Below, piece by piece: positions 8,095 to 20,735 of a stretch of DNA of 64,000 nt. The DNA is from Phycicoccus flavus (GTDB taxonomy: Bacteria > Actinomycetota > Actinomycetes > Actinomycetales > Dermatophilaceae), in the NCBI RefSeq assembly GCF_004025965.2, contig NZ_SAYU02000004.1:1-64000 (forward strand), read 5' to 3'. The notes beneath the pieces were generated by a model. The model was not told the origin of the DNA and did not search any database. It saw nothing but the letters and a program-made list of their open reading frames with translations. How positions within the stretch are numbered: the first letter of the stretch is position 1; each line of letters starts with the position of its first letter. Made by a program: the position numbers and the translations under genes.

Positions 8095-11000
8095 GTGGCC
8101 GAGCAGTCCCCGTCCAGCGACCCCCTGACCGCCTTCGGACCGAACGAGTGGCTGGTCGACGAGCTGTACGAGCAGTACCAACGGGACAAGAACAGCGTCG
8201 ACGAGGCGTGGTGGGAGTTCTTCGAGGACTACGTGCCGGGCGAGCACGCGCACGCCGGCGGCGGCAACGGGAACGGGTCGAGCAACGGGTCGGCGGCGCC
8301 GCGCCGCGAGGAGGCGAAGGCCCAGCCCTCCTCCCCCGCCCCGCAGCGGGCCAAGGAGCCGAAGGAGCCCCGGGGCGAGCAGAAGAAGGCGCCGCAGCAG
8401 GAGAAGGCACAGCCGCGGCCCGAGAAGGCGGCGACGCAGGCGACGGACGGCACGAAGAGCGGGGCCGGGAGGTCCGCGCCGGAGAAGCCCGCCCCGGCAC
8501 CGGCGAAGGCCGAGCCGCAGAAGGCGCAGCAGGCCGAGGCCGGAAAGACCGCCGAGGCGCCGGCCGCGAAGGCCGAGCCCGAGCCGCAGAAGAAGTCCTC
8601 CCCCGGCGAGGCCCGCACCGCGCCCACCCCCCGGGACGCGCAGGCCCCCAAGGAGACCGGCCCGCTCGAGGAGGACCGGCACCAGCCGATCCGCGGCGCG
8701 AGCGCCCGCATCGTCACGAACATGGAGGCCTCGCTCGAGGTCCCCACCGCGACGTCGGTGCGCGCCGTCCCGGCCAAGCTGCTCGTCGACAACCGGATCG
8801 TCATCAACAACCACCTGGCCCGCAGCCGCGGCGGCAAGGTGAGCTTCACCCACATCATCGGCTACGCCGTGGTCAAGGCGCTCGGCGCGATGCCGGAGAT
8901 GAACAACGGCTTCGTCCACGACGAGTTGGGCAAGCCGGTCCTCGTCTCGCCCTCGCACGTGAACTTCGGCCTGGCCATCGACCTCGCGAAGCCCGACGGC
9001 AGCCGCCAGCTCGTCGTGCCGTCGGTCAAGGCCGCCGAGACGATGGACTTCGCGCACTTCTGGACCGCCTACGAGGAGGTCGTGAAGAAGGCGCGCGGCG
9101 GCAAGCTGACCGTCGGGGACTTCCAGGGCACGACGATCTCGCTCACCAACCCCGGCACCATCGGCACGGTCCACTCGGTGCCACGGCTCATGGCCGGCCA
9201 GGGCGCGATCATCGGCGTCGGCGCGATGGACTACCCCGCCGAGTGGCAGGGCGCGAGCAACGAGACGATCAACCGCAACGCCGTGAGCAAGATCCTCACC
9301 CTCACGAGCACCTACGACCACCGCATCATCCAGGGCGCGCAGTCCGGGGACTTCCTGCGCCTCGTCCACCAGCTGCTGCTCGGCGAGGACGGCTTCTACG
9401 ACGAGATCTTCGAGAGCCTGCGCATCCCCTACGAGCCCATCCGCTGGGTGCAGGACGTCTCGGCCACCCACGACGAGGACATCAACAAGGTCGCCCGCGT
9501 CCAGGAGCTCATCCACGCCTACCGGGTGCGCGGCCACCTCATGGCCGACACCGACCCGCTGGAGTACAAGCAGCGGCGCCACCCCGACCTCGACATCACC
9601 AACCACGGGCTCACCCTGTGGGACCTCGACCGCTACTTCGCCACCGGCGGGTTCGGCGGCGAGCCGTTCCTCAAGCTGCGCAAGATCCTCGGGGTGCTGC
9701 GGGACTCCTACTGCCGCACGGTCGGCGTCGAGTACATGCACATCCAGGACCCCGAGCAGCGGGCGTGGATCCAGAACAAGGTCGAGGTCGGCTACAAGAA
9801 GACGACCCGCGAGGAGCAGCTGCGCATCGTGCGCCGGCTCAACGCGGCCGAGGCGTTCGAGACCTTCCTGCAGACCAAGTTCGTCGGCCAGAAGCGCTTC
9901 AGCCTCGAGGGCGGCGAGTCCGTCATCGCGCTGCTGGACCGGGTGCTGTCCCGGGCGGCGGAGGACCGGCTGGACGAGGTCTGTCTCGGCATGCCGCACC
10001 GCGGCCGCCTCAACGTGCTGGCCAACATCGCCGGCAAGTCCTACGGCCAGATCTTCCGTGAGTTCGAGGGCAAGCAGGACCCGAAGTCGGTCCAGGGCTC
10101 CGGCGACGTCAAGTACCACCTCGGCACCGAGGGCGAGTTCACCGCCGAGTCCGGCGCGACGACGAAGGTGTACCTCGCGGCCAACCCGAGCCACCTCGAG
10201 GCCGTCAACCCCGTGCTCGAGGGCATCGTGCGGGCCAAGCAGGACCGGCTGAACCTCGCCGGCGAGGACTTCACCGTCCTGCCGGTGCTGCTCCACGGCG
10301 ACGCGGCCTTCGCCGGCCAGGGCGTCGTCGCCGAGACCCTCAACCTCAGCCAGCTGCGCGGCTACCGCACCGGCGGCACCGTGCACGTCGTCATCAACAA
10401 CCAGGTCGGCTTCACGACCTCGCCGTCCAGCTCGCGCAGCTCGACGTACTCCACCGACGTCGCGCGGATGATCCAGGCCCCGATCTTCCACGTCAACGGC
10501 GACGACCCCGAGGCCTGCGTCCAGGTCGCCGAGCTCGCCTACGAGTTCCGCAAGGAGTTCCACAAGGACGTCGTCGTCGACATGGTCTGCTACCGGCGGC
10601 GCGGCCACAACGAGGGCGACGACCCCTCGATGACCCAGCCGCTGATGTACAACCTCATCGAGGCCAAGCGCTCGGTCCGCAAGCTCTACACCGAGGCGCT
10701 CATCGGCCGCGGTGACATCACCGTCGAGGACGCCGAGGCCGCGCTGCGCGACTACCAGCAGCAGCTGGAGCGGGTGTTCGTCGAGACCAAGGCGGCCCTG
10801 AAGGAGATCGACAGCGAGAACGGCGGGCTCGAGCCGCCGAAGGCGCAGTCGCCGGAGGCCGACGTCACCGAGCACTCCTCGGAGGACACGGCGATCTCCC
10901 CCGAGACCCTCCAGCACATCGGGAAGGCCTTCGCCACGCCGCCCCCCGGGTTCACCGTGCACCCCAAGCTCAAGCAGATGCTCGACAAGCGCGCGGCCAG

Positions 11001-12051
11001 CACCCGCGACGGCGGGGTCGACTGGGGCACCGCCGAGCTCCTCGCGTTCGGGTCGCTGCTCATGGAGGGCACCCCGGTGCGCCTGGCCGGGCAGGACAGC
11101 CGCCGCGGCACGTTCGTCCAGCGGCACGCGGTCCTCATCGACAAGGAGAACGCGTCGGAGTGGACGCCCCTGCTCTACCTCGGCGGCGGGCAGGCGAAGT
11201 TCTGGGTCTACGACTCGCTGCTGTCGGAGTTCGCGGCGATGGGCTTCGAGTACGGCTACTCCGTCGAGCGGCCCGACGCCCTCGTGCTGTGGGAGGCGCA
11301 GTTCGGCGACTTCTTCAACGGCGCGCAGACGATCATCGACGAGTTCATCTCCAGCGGCGAGCAGAAGTGGGGCCAGCGCTCGTCGGTCGTCCTGCTCCTG
11401 CCGCACGGCTACGAGGGCCAGGGCCCGGACCACAGCTCCGGGCGCATCGAGCGGTTCCTCACGATGTGCGCCGAGGGCAACATGACGGTCGCCTACCCGT
11501 CGACGCCCGCGTCGTACTTCCACCTGCTGCGCCGCCAGGCCTACGCCCGCCCGCGGCGTCCGCTCATCGTCTTCACCCCGAAGTCGATGCTGCGGATGAA
11601 GGCCGCGGCCAGCGCCGCCGAGGACTTCACGACCGGCACCTTCCGGCCGATCGTCCCCGACCGGGAGGGCGCCACCGAGGGCCAGGTGACCCGCGTGCTC
11701 GTCGCCGCCGGCAAGGTCGTCTACGACCTGCTCGCCGAGCGGGACAAGCGCGAGGACACCTCGACCGCCATCCTGCGGATGGAGCAGTACTACCCCGTCG
11801 CCGGTGAGGCGCTGGCCGCCGAGCTCGCGAAGTACCCCGACGCCGAGGTCGTCGTCGTCCAGGACGAGCCGCAGAACATGGGCGCCTGGCCGTTCCTCGC
11901 GCTCAACCTCCCCGAGGCGCTGGCCGCCCACGGCGAGACCCGGCCCATCCGCGTGGTGTGCCGCGCCAAGTCGGCCTCTCCGGCCGCCGGGTCGACCAAG
12001 CAGCACCAGGCGGAGCAGGCCGACGTCGTCGCCCGCGCCTTCGACCGGTGA
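8095..12051 (+). CDS. kgd: multifunctional 2-oxoglutarate decarboxylase/dehydrogenase (fused E2-E1)
   Basis: 1,318 residues from GTG 8095. Kgd/OdhA catalyses the entry step of 2-oxoglutarate into the TCA cycle, joining a ThDP-dependent E1 to an E2-type acyltransferase in one chain, the arrangement known from mycobacteria and corynebacteria. An N-terminal helix ([20 protein letters not shown]) is followed by a low-complexity linker rich in Ala, Glu, Lys, Pro and Gln (about residues 55-195). The acyltransferase domain carries [13 protein letters not shown], with the catalytic His near residue 409. The E1 domain holds [22 protein letters not shown] (ThDP/Mg region, about 735), INNQVGFTT and [12 protein letters not shown]. 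There is no lipoyl domain, as expected for this family. A DUF6104 gene follows, as is usual for kgd in actinobacteria. Confidence 0.97.
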   Translation: MAEQSPSSDPLTAFGPNEWLVDELYEQYQRDKNSVDEAWWEFFEDYVPGEHAHAGGGNGNGSSNGSAAPRREEAKAQPSSPAPQRAKEPKEPRGEQKKAPQQEKAQPRPEKAATQATDGTKSGAGRSAPEKPAPAPAKAEPQKAQQAEAGKTAEAPAAKAEPEPQKKSSPGEARTAPTPRDAQAPKETGPLEEDRHQPIRGASARIVTNMEASLEVPTATSVRAVPAKLLVDNRIVINNHLARSRGGKVSFTHIIGYAVVKALGAMPEMNNGFVHDELGKPVLVSPSHVNFGLAIDLAKPDGSRQLVVPSVKAAETMDFAHFWTAYEEVVKKARGGKLTVGDFQGTTISLTNPGTIGTVHSVPRLMAGQGAIIGVGAMDYPAEWQGASNETINRNAVSKILTLTSTYDHRIIQGAQSGDFLRLVHQLLLGEDGFYDEIFESLRIPYEPIRWVQDVSATHDEDINKVARVQELIHAYRVRGHLMADTDPLEYKQRRHPDLDITNHGLTLWDLDRYFATGGFGGEPFLKLRKILGVLRDSYCRTVGVEYMHIQDPEQRAWIQNKVEVGYKKTTREEQLRIVRRLNAAEAFETFLQTKFVGQKRFSLEGGESVIALLDRVLSRAAEDRLDEVCLGMPHRGRLNVLANIAGKSYGQIFREFEGKQDPKSVQGSGDVKYHLGTEGEFTAESGATTKVYLAANPSHLEAVNPVLEGIVRAKQDRLNLAGEDFTVLPVLLHGDAAFAGQGVVAETLNLSQLRGYRTGGTVHVVINNQVGFTTSPSSSRSSTYSTDVARMIQAPIFHVNGDDPEACVQVAELAYEFRKEFHKDVVVDMVCYRRRGHNEGDDPSMTQPLMYNLIEAKRSVRKLYTEALIGRGDITVEDAEAALRDYQQQLERVFVETKAALKEIDSENGGLEPPKAQSPEADVTEHSSEDTAISPETLQHIGKAFATPPPGFTVHPKLKQMLDKRAASTRDGGVDWGTAELLAFGSLLMEGTPVRLAGQDSRRGTFVQRHAVLIDKENASEWTPLLYLGGGQAKFWVYDSLLSEFAAMGFEYGYSVERPDALVLWEAQFGDFFNGAQTIIDEFISSGEQKWGQRSSVVLLLPHGYEGQGPDHSSGRIERFLTMCAEGNMTVAYPSTPASYFHLLRRQAYARPRRPLIVFTPKSMLRMKAAASAAEDFTTGTFRPIVPDREGATEGQVTRVLVAAGKVVYDLLAERDKREDTSTAILRMEQYYPVAGEALAAELAKYPDAEVVVVQDEPQNMGAWPFLALNLPEALAAHGETRPIRVVCRAKSASPAAGSTKQHQAEQADVVARAFDR

Positions 12052-12065
12052 GCCGGGCGCGCCGG

Positions 12066-12071
12066 TAGGCT
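12066..12071 (+). promoter_or_regulatory. -10 box of a leaderless promoter for the DUF6104 gene
   Basis: TAGGCT is followed by six bases and then the GTG start at 12078, so transcription would begin at or next to the start codon. Confidence 0.55.
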
Positions 12072-12077
12072 CGGCGC

Positions 12078-12254
12078 GTGTACTTCACCGACCGCGGGAT
12101 CGAGGAGCTCGAGGCGCGGCGGGGGGACGAGGAGGTCACCCTCGACTGGCTCGCCGAGCAGCTGAGGGCGTTCGTCGACCAGCACCCCGAGTTCGAGGTA
12201 CCCGTGGAGCGTCTGGCCACCTGGCTGGCGCGCCTGGACGACGAGGACGAGTGA
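12078..12254 (+). CDS. DUF6104 family small protein
   Basis: 58 residues from GTG 12078: begins VYFTDRGIEELEARRGDEEV and ends WLARLDDEDE. The sequence is as I remember the DUF6104 family, small acidic proteins found next to kgd in many actinobacteria; function unknown. It has no membrane segment and is predicted mostly helical. A TAGGCT box six bases upstream suggests it is transcribed on its own leaderless message as well as by read-through from kgd, whose stop is 26 bases upstream. Confidence 0.85.
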   Translation: MYFTDRGIEELEARRGDEEVTLDWLAEQLRAFVDQHPEFEVPVERLATWLARLDDEDE

Positions 12255-12264
12255 GAGAGAGGAC

Positions 12265-12939
12265 ATGGCCGACGAGCAGGCCGGCGACGGTGGGTCCGCC
12301 CCCATCGAGTTCCGCCCGAGCCCCGAGGCGGCGGTGGTCCCCGACGGTGTCCGCGACCTCGCCCTCGTCTTCCTCGGCGACTCGCTCGTGGCCGGGGTCG
12401 GCGACCCCAAGGGCCAGGGCTGGGTCACCCGGGTCGTCGGGCGCACCCAGCACCCCGACCTGGAGCTGACCGCCTACAACCTCGGCATCCGCGGCAGCAC
12501 GAGCGCCGACCTGCTCGAGCAGTGGACCACCGAGGTCCCGCGCCGCTGGGCCGGGCGCACCGAGCGCCGCTTCGTCGTCTCCGTCGGCGGCAACGACATC
12601 GTGTCCGGCATCTCGCTGGCCCGGCACCGGCTCAACCTCGCCAACCTCCTCGACGACGCCGCCAACCAGGGCGTCGGCACCTTCGTCGTCAGCCCGCCCC
12701 CGAGCGACGACCCGGAGGTCAACGGCCGCCTGGAGATCCTCGTCGACGCCCAGGCCGACGTCTGCTCGCGCCGGAACATCCCCTTCGTCGACTGCTACGG
12801 GCCGCTGCGTCAGCACGACCAGTGGCGCACCGACCTCGCGGCGTCCTCCGTGGCCCACCACCCCGGTCAGGCGGGCTACGGGCTCATCGCCTGGCTCGTC
12901 CTGCACAACGGCTGGAACGAGTGGCTACGGATCGGCTGA
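12265..12939 (+). CDS. SGNH/GDSL-family hydrolase
   Basis: 224 residues from ATG 12265, behind GAGAGAGGAC. Block I is LVFLGDSLVAGVGDPKG with the nucleophile Ser near residue 38. Block II is NLGIRGSTSADLLEQW with the Gly, block III is VSVGGNDI with the Asn, and block V is VAHHPGQAGYGLIAWLV with the D-x-x-H replaced by a His-rich variant (likely catalytic His in HHPGQAGY). There is no signal peptide, so a cytoplasmic esterase or lipase-like enzyme of unknown substrate is likely. It sits directly after the DUF6104 gene (10-base gap). Confidence 0.85.
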   Translation: MADEQAGDGGSAPIEFRPSPEAAVVPDGVRDLALVFLGDSLVAGVGDPKGQGWVTRVVGRTQHPDLELTAYNLGIRGSTSADLLEQWTTEVPRRWAGRTERRFVVSVGGNDIVSGISLARHRLNLANLLDDAANQGVGTFVVSPPPSDDPEVNGRLEILVDAQADVCSRRNIPFVDCYGPLRQHDQWRTDLAASSVAHHPGQAGYGLIAWLVLHNGWNEWLRIG

Positions 12940-12943
12940 GCCG

Positions 12944-13507
12944 ATGAGCACGTACGGCACCGCCGTCGCGCTCGACCTCGCGCCGTCCGCAGACGTCGCG
13001 GGGGTCCTCCCGACGCTCGGCGCCTGGACCGCCTGGCGCCGGCCCCTCGTCGACGGCTGGACCCGCCTCACCCTCTCCTGCGCCGAGGTCGAGCAGCTGG
13101 ACGAGGTCCGGGCCATGCTCGTCATCGCCGGGACCGGCTGCGCCGCCGTCGCCGAGGACGACGACGAGTACGGCGCCTGCTGGACGGTGCTCGCCGCCCG
13201 TCCCGACGTCGTCCGCACGGTGCACCGCCGCTACCTGCTGTGCGCGGACCCCCGCGACGCGCGCGAGGTCCGGCTGGCCGTCGCCGACCTCGGGGAGGAC
13301 CCGCGGGTTCGGGACGTCGGGGGGCCGGAGGCCGCCCGGGAGGCCGCGGAGATGTTCGGCGTCGACCCGGAGCCCATGGTGCAGGCCGAGGCCGCCTCGG
13401 ACCTGGCCTTCGAGCGGATGGGCACGGTGGGCGGCCCCTTCCCGTGGTGGTGGGCGCTGGACCTCACCTGGCCGGGCGACGAGGCCGGAGAGCGGGTGCC
13501 CGGGTGA
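12944..13507 (+). CDS. hypothetical protein
   Basis: 187 residues from ATG 12944, four bases after the SGNH hydrolase stop. The sequence is acidic, with no signal peptide or membrane span and no motif I recognise. Visible features are paired Cys residues (TGCAAVAEDDDEYGACW), a YLLCADPRDAREV stretch and a Trp-rich end (GGPFPWWWALDLTW). Its stop overlaps the GTG of the methyltransferase gene, so it is in that operon. Confidence 0.7.
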   Translation: MSTYGTAVALDLAPSADVAGVLPTLGAWTAWRRPLVDGWTRLTLSCAEVEQLDEVRAMLVIAGTGCAAVAEDDDEYGACWTVLAARPDVVRTVHRRYLLCADPRDAREVRLAVADLGEDPRVRDVGGPEAAREAAEMFGVDPEPMVQAEAASDLAFERMGTVGGPFPWWWALDLTWPGDEAGERVPG

Positions 13508-14415
13508 CCGGGCGGGCGCCGTCCCTGCCGGGCCGGCCCGACCCGGTCGGCGACGGGCGCCCGCTCGTGCTCGACGGCGGGCTGTCGACCGTCCTGGAGG
13601 AGCGCGGGCACGACCTGTCGACGTCGCTGTGGTCGGCCCGGCTCGTGCGCGAGCGGCCGGACGAGGTCGTCGCCGCGCACCGTGCCTTCGTCGACGCCGG
13701 CGCCGAGGTCGTCATCTCCGCGTCCTACCAGATGTCCCACGCCGGCTACCGGGCCGCGGGCCGCACCGGCGCCGAGTGCGACGCCGACCTCGCGGCGAGC
13801 GTGCGGCTGGCCCGCGAGGCCGCCGGGGGCCGGGCGCTCGTCGCCGCGTCGGTCGGGCCCTACGGGGCCGTGCTCGCCGACGGCTCCGAGTACCGGGGCT
13901 ACGACGGCGTCGACCGGGCCACCCTGCGCGACCTGCACGGGCCGCGGCTCGAGCGGCTCGTCGCCGCCGGGCCGGACCTGCTGGCCTGCGAGACCCTGCC
14001 GGAGCTCGCCGAGGGCGAGGTGCTCGTCGAGCTCCTCGAGGAGGTCGCCCCGCATCTGCCGTACTGGCTGTCCTTCTCGTGCAGGCCGGGCGGGCGCCTG
14101 AACGGCGGGGCGCCCTTCGCGCAGGCCGCCGCGCTGGCCCGGGGGGCGTGCGTCGCGATCGGGGTCAACTGCACCGCCCCGGCGCTCGTCGACGGGCTGC
14201 TGGACGGTGCCTCGGCCGAGGTCCCCTGGGTCGTCTACCCCAACAGCGGCGCGGCCTACGACCCGGAGGGCAAGACCTGGTCCGACCCCGGGACGCCGGT
14301 CTTCACCGCCGACACGGTGCGCGGCTGGCGTGGGCGCGGGGCGCGGCTCGTCGGCGGGTGCTGCGGCACGTCGGCCGCGGGTGTCGCCGCCGTCGCCGCC
14401 GCCCTGCGCGGCTGA
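13504..14415 (+). CDS. mmuM: homocysteine S-methyltransferase
   Basis: 303 residues from GTG 13504 (GTGA overlap with the preceding stop). Family members move a methyl group from S-methylmethionine (or AdoMet) to homocysteine, making methionine. The fold starts with LVLDGGLSTVLEERGHDL. The zinc ligands are the Cys of AIGVNCTAP (about residue 222) and the paired Cys of VGGCCGTSAAGVA near the end. The segment ISASYQMSHAGYRAAG is also typical. The length matches the MmuM/YagD family, not full MetH. The gene symbol is a family-level assignment. Confidence 0.88.
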   Translation: MTGRAPSLPGRPDPVGDGRPLVLDGGLSTVLEERGHDLSTSLWSARLVRERPDEVVAAHRAFVDAGAEVVISASYQMSHAGYRAAGRTGAECDADLAASVRLAREAAGGRALVAASVGPYGAVLADGSEYRGYDGVDRATLRDLHGPRLERLVAAGPDLLACETLPELAEGEVLVELLEEVAPHLPYWLSFSCRPGGRLNGGAPFAQAAALARGACVAIGVNCTAPALVDGLLDGASAEVPWVVYPNSGAAYDPEGKTWSDPGTPVFTADTVRGWRGRGARLVGGCCGTSAAGVAAVAAALRG

Positions 14416-14440
14416 CGACGACCCGACCGCACCGTCGGTC

Positions 14441-15409
14441 TCAGACGGTGAAGACGACCTTGCCGGCGACCTGGCCCTCGACCATCCGGGCGAAGCCGTC
14501 GCGGGCGTCCGCCAGCGGCATCGTGCTGTCGACCACCGGCTCGATGCCGCTGGTGACGACGAACCGGGCGAGGCTCTCGAGCTCGGTGCGGCTGCCCATC
14601 GTCGAGCCGATGACCCGCAGCTGCTTGAAGAACACCTTCGTCAGCTCGGCCTTGTCGGGGTTGTCGCCGGAGGTGGCGCCGGAGATGACGACGGTGCCGC
14701 CGGGACGCAGGCTGTTGATGCTGTGCGACCAGGTCGCGGCGCCGACGGTCTCGAGGACGGCGTCGACCCGCTCGGGCAGCCGCTCGCCGGAGCCGAAGGC
14801 GCGGTCGGCGCCGAGGGCCACGGCCTGCTCGCCCTTGGCCGCCTCGCGGCTCGTGACCCACATCCGGACCCCGGCGGCCGAGCCGAGCTGCACGGCGGCC
14901 GTCGCGACGCCCCCGGCCGCGCCCTGGACCAGGACGGTGTCGCCGGGGCGGACGCCGGCGTTCGTGAAGAGCATCCGGTAGGCCGTGAGCCACGCGGTCG
15001 GCAGGCAGGCCGCGTGCTCGAAGGACAGGCCCTCGGGCTTGAGCACGAGGTTGCCCTTCGGCACCGCGACGACCTCGGCCAGGGTGCCGTCGTGGACCTC
15101 GGACAGGAGGCTGCGGCGGGGGTCGAGGGTCTCGTCGCCGGTCCACCCGGGCGAGGCGATGACGGCGTGGACGATGACCTCCTCGCCGTCGTCGGTGACG
15201 CCCGCGGCGTCGCAGCCGAGGACCATCGGCAGGCGGTCTGCGGGCAGGCCGACCCCGCGCAGCGACCACACGTCGTGGTGGTTGAGGGCCGCGGCCCGGA
15301 CCCGGACGGTCGTCCAGCCCTTCGGCACCTCGGGGTCGGCGTGGTCGCCGACGACGAGGCCGCTCAGCGGGTCGTCGGCGGACTGGGACTGCGCGGAGGC
15401 GGCGAGCAT
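14441..15409 (-). CDS. zinc-type/quinone oxidoreductase of the MDR superfamily
   Basis: 322 residues from ATG 15409. N-terminal GroES-like fold (VRAAALNHHDVWSLRGVGLP, VLGCDAAGVTDDG), then the NADPH-binding domain with GDTVLVQGAAGGVATAAVQL (AxxGxxG motif). The Cys/His set of the structural zinc is absent, so this resembles quinone oxidoreductases and not zinc alcohol dehydrogenases. The substrate is unknown. A TAGGGT -10 box lies 7 bases upstream of the start, and the second copy of the 48-bp palindrome (15431..15478) covers the place where its -35 would be, so the palindrome could control it. Confidence 0.85.
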   Translation of the reverse strand: MLAASAQSQSADDPLSGLVVGDHADPEVPKGWTTVRVRAAALNHHDVWSLRGVGLPADRLPMVLGCDAAGVTDDGEEVIVHAVIASPGWTGDETLDPRRSLLSEVHDGTLAEVVAVPKGNLVLKPEGLSFEHAACLPTAWLTAYRMLFTNAGVRPGDTVLVQGAAGGVATAAVQLGSAAGVRMWVTSREAAKGEQAVALGADRAFGSGERLPERVDAVLETVGAATWSHSINSLRPGGTVVISGATSGDNPDKAELTKVFFKQLRVIGSTMGSRTELESLARFVVTSGIEPVVDSTMPLADARDGFARMVEGQVAGKVVFTV

Positions 15410-15416
15410 GCTCCCG

Positions 15417-15422
15417 ACCCTA
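15417..15422 (-). promoter_or_regulatory. -10 box of a leaderless promoter for the oxidoreductase gene
   Basis: TAGGGT on the minus strand, 7 bases before ATG 15409. The 48-bp palindrome begins 9 bases upstream of it. Confidence 0.55.
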
Positions 15423-15430
15423 CTTCCCGG

Positions 15431-15478
15431 GAACGTGTGTGAACACGCCGGAGATCCGCGGCGTGTTCACACACGTTC
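15431..15478. repeat. 48-bp palindromic module, copy 2
   Basis: Arms 15431..15449 and 15460..15478 are identical in sequence to those of the copy at 2048..2095, with the same 10-base spacer length but mostly different spacer bases. Its right arm overlaps the last codons and stop of rmlD and its left arm abuts the promoter of the quinone oxidoreductase gene. Confidence 0.9.
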
Positions 15479-16341
15479 GGTGGACCCGGCGGCGTCGCCG
15501 AAGAGGACGGGGGCGGCGCGGTGCAGGGCGTCGCGCCAGTCGGGCAGGGGATTCAGCCCGTGCTCGACCCACATGTCGTGGGCGAGGACGCTGTAGGACG
15601 GCCGGGGCGCGGGCAGCGGGTACTCGGCGGTCGTCACCGGCCGCACCCGGGAGGGGTCGAGGCCGAGCTCCTCCAGCACCGCCTGCGCCAGCCCGTGCCA
15701 CGACGTCGACCCGCCGTTGGTCCCGTGCCAGGTGCCGTAGGGCGCCCCGGCCTCGACGAGACGCACGATCCCCTCGGCCAGGTCGACCGTCCACGTCGGC
15801 TGCCCCACCTGGTCGGCGACGAACGAGAAGGTCTCGCGCTCGGCCGCCAGCCGGGCGACGGTGGCCGGGATGCTGCGCCCGTGCGCGCCGTAGAGCCACG
15901 CGGTGCGGACCACCCAGGTGCGCGGGCACTCGGCGCGCGCGGCCCACTCCCCCGCCGCCTTGGTCCGCCCGTAGGCCGAGGCCGGCGACACCGGCGCGTC
16001 GGCCGGGTAGGGCTCGTGGCCGTCCCCCGCGACGACGTAGTCGGTGGACACCTGCACGAGCGAGGCCCCCGCCTCCGCCGTGGCCCGGGCCAGGGTGGCG
16101 GCGCCGACGGCGTTGACGGCGAACGCGGTGCTCTCGTCGCCCTCGGCGGCGTCGACCGCGGTGTACGCGGCGCAGTTGACGACGACGTCGTGGCCGGCGA
16201 CGGCGGCGGCGCAGGAGGCGGGGTCCAGGACGTCGAGGTCCGGCAGGTCACCGGGCGTCACGTCGTGGCCGGCCGCCAGCAGCACCGCGCAGAGGTCGGT
16301 GCCGAGCATGCCGGCGGCCCCGGCGACGAGCCAGCGCGCCA

Positions 16342-16342
<1 letters not shown>
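15467..16342 (-). CDS. rmlD: dTDP-4-dehydrorhamnose reductase
   Basis: 291 residues from ATG 16342, one base overlapping the rmlB stop. It is an extended short-chain dehydrogenase: WLVAGAAGMLGTDLCAVLL is the nucleotide-binding GxxGxxG, STDYVVAGDGHEPY holds the substrate-contacting region, and YGRTKAAGE is the YxxxK catalytic pair. It makes the last reduction to dTDP-L-rhamnose using NAD(P)H, for the arabinogalactan linker or cell-surface polysaccharide. The final codons (STERV) are encoded inside the 48-bp palindrome, so the natural C-terminus may have been extended when that element arrived. Confidence 0.93.
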
Positions 16343-18280
<1,938 letters not shown>

Positions 18281-18305
18281 CGACCCGCCCCGGCCGGACC
18301 CGCGC

Positions 18306-18920
18306 TCAGCGGGCGAACTGGGCCTCCCAGTAGACGATGGTGCGCACCGCCTCGTCGAGGGTCCTCGCCATCCGCCCGAACGCGTCGCTGCCCCGGCCGT
18401 AGGGGTCGTCGACCTCGGTGACCTTGCCCGGCATCGCCCCGACGGCGAGCAGCATCTCGGGCAGCACCCGCCAGCGCCCCCGGACCTCCTTGGCGCCGGC
18501 GTCGGCGAGCAGCTCGGGCCAGTGGTAGGTGCCCGAGACCGCGACGAGCGCACGCGCGAGGTCGAGGACGCCGAGGGTGCGGCGGTGCACCGACGGGCAC
18601 TCGTCGAGGACGACCTCGCGGTGCCGCTCGGACATGACGAGCACCATGGCCTGCTGCGCCACCGACGACGACACGAGCAGCCGGGCCGGCGCGGTCGTCA
18701 CCGGGATGCCCTTGGCGTCGAGCAGCGCGCGCGAGCCCGGGTCCATCGGTCTGCCGACGAGCGCGTGCGTCCCGGCGCTCGTGACCTCGAAGGCCCCGGG
18801 CCGGGCCCAGGCCAGGCCGTGCTGCAGCAGGACGGCGGCGTACGGCGAGCGGCAGATGTTCCCCGTGCAGACGGTGAGCAGCCGGACCGGCTCGGTGGGC
18901 GTGGGGTCGGCGGCACTCAT
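18306..18920 (-). CDS. low-molecular-weight protein-tyrosine phosphatase
   Basis: 204 residues from ATG 18920. The P-loop VCTGNICRS gives the C(x)5R signature (Cys18, Arg24), and VDDPYGRGSDAFGRM near the C-terminus gives the general-acid Asp of the DPY-type motif. At 204 residues it is longer than the typical 150, with an inserted region around 110-145 (TYHWPELLADAGAKEVRGRW). Such enzymes commonly control polysaccharide export by dephosphorylating tyrosine kinases, which would suit the adjacent rhamnose genes; this is inference. A TAGGCT box lies 10 bases upstream. Confidence 0.88.
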   Translation of the reverse strand: MSAADPTPTEPVRLLTVCTGNICRSPYAAVLLQHGLAWARPGAFEVTSAGTHALVGRPMDPGSRALLDAKGIPVTTAPARLLVSSSVAQQAMVLVMSERHREVVLDECPSVHRRTLGVLDLARALVAVSGTYHWPELLADAGAKEVRGRWRVLPEMLLAVGAMPGKVTEVDDPYGRGSDAFGRMARTLDEAVRTIVYWEAQFAR

Positions 18921-18930
18921 GACGAGCGCC

Positions 18931-18936
18931 AGCCTA
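18931..18936 (-). promoter_or_regulatory. -10 box for the tyrosine phosphatase gene
   Basis: TAGGCT on the minus strand, 10 bases before ATG 18920, inside the 18-base gap behind the malic enzyme gene. Confidence 0.5.
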
Positions 18937-18938
18937 GG

Positions 18939-20132
<1,194 letters not shown>

Positions 20133-20362
20133 GGGGGCTCCTGGAGGGGACGCGGAGGGTCGCCGCAGGGGTGCGGCGGGGCGGCGCGCCGGATCGGCAC
20201 GGGAGGGGCGACCCGAGCGGGACGGGGGTCTGCGTCCCGGGCTCGTCGCGGGGCGGTGGTGTCCGCCGGAGGGCCACAGCATGGCACGGCGCGGCGGCGG
20301 CAGTCCCCCTCCTGCGGGGCCGCGGCGGTGTGACGCTCGTCGCGGTGGCACGATGCGTGCCC
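20133..20362. other. 230-bp gene-free region between divergent malic enzyme and sodX
   Basis: It holds the malic enzyme ribosome site at its left end, a small hairpin CGCCGC/GCGGCG (20161..20178) and a CACGAT hexamer (20349..20354) 8 bases before the sodX ATG. No convincing coding frame or strong promoter is seen. Confidence 0.4.
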
Positions 20363-20692
20363 ATGACGACGCGCCGGGCCCTGGCCCTGGTCCGGGTGCG
20401 GGGCCGCTCGATGCTCCCGACCTACCGGGACGGCGACGTGCTGCTCGTCCTGCGTGGCGGCCGCCCGCGACCCGGCCGCGCCCACGTCGTCGACCTACCG
20501 CCGGACCCCGCGGGCCGTCCCCGGCCGCTGGCGGTCAAGCGCGTCACCGGCCGCGACCCGGGCGACCCGGCGCGCTGGTGGGTCGACGCGGACAACCCCG
20601 CCGAGGGCGTGACCTCCTTCGACGTCGGCGGCCTGCCGGACGAGGCGATCCGGGCGGTCGTGCTCGGATTGGTGTGGCGGGGGCTGGGGTAG
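20363..20692 (+). CDS. sodX: nickel-type superoxide dismutase maturation peptidase (S26 family)
   Basis: 109 residues from ATG 20363. It is a compact signal-peptidase-like enzyme: RVRGRSMLPTYRDGDVLLVL has the S26 catalytic Ser and its surroundings, and LAVKRVTGRDPGDP the general-base Lys. There is no transmembrane anchor, which separates it from ordinary LepB and fits SodX, the protease that removes the N-terminal propeptide of Ni-SOD so that His1 is exposed for nickel. It lies directly upstream of sodN, which settles the role. The sodN -10 box lies over its stop codon. Confidence 0.9.
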   Translation: MTTRRALALVRVRGRSMLPTYRDGDVLLVLRGGRPRPGRAHVVDLPPDPAGRPRPLAVKRVTGRDPGDPARWWVDADNPAEGVTSFDVGGLPDEAIRAVVLGLVWRGLG

Positions 20693-20695
20693 GTT
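20690..20695 (+). promoter_or_regulatory. possible -10 box for sodN
   Basis: TAGGTT overlaps the sodX stop codon and would give sodN its own message of roughly 35-base leader, in addition to read-through from sodX. Confidence 0.4.
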
Positions 20696-20735
20696 GAGGA
20701 ACGACCGTACGTCCACGACAGAGTAGGAGCGACAC

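Noticed and set aside
7939-12006. 1,355-codon open frame on the minus strand opposite kgd
   Set aside because: It is antisense to a protein with clear Kgd motifs, is extremely Arg/Leu/Val/Asp-repetitive and has no ribosome site; long antisense frames arise from GC-rich codon use.
20133-20362. Coding gene between malic enzyme and sodX
   Set aside because: Open frames here are Arg/Gly/Pro-rich read-throughs without a ribosome site.
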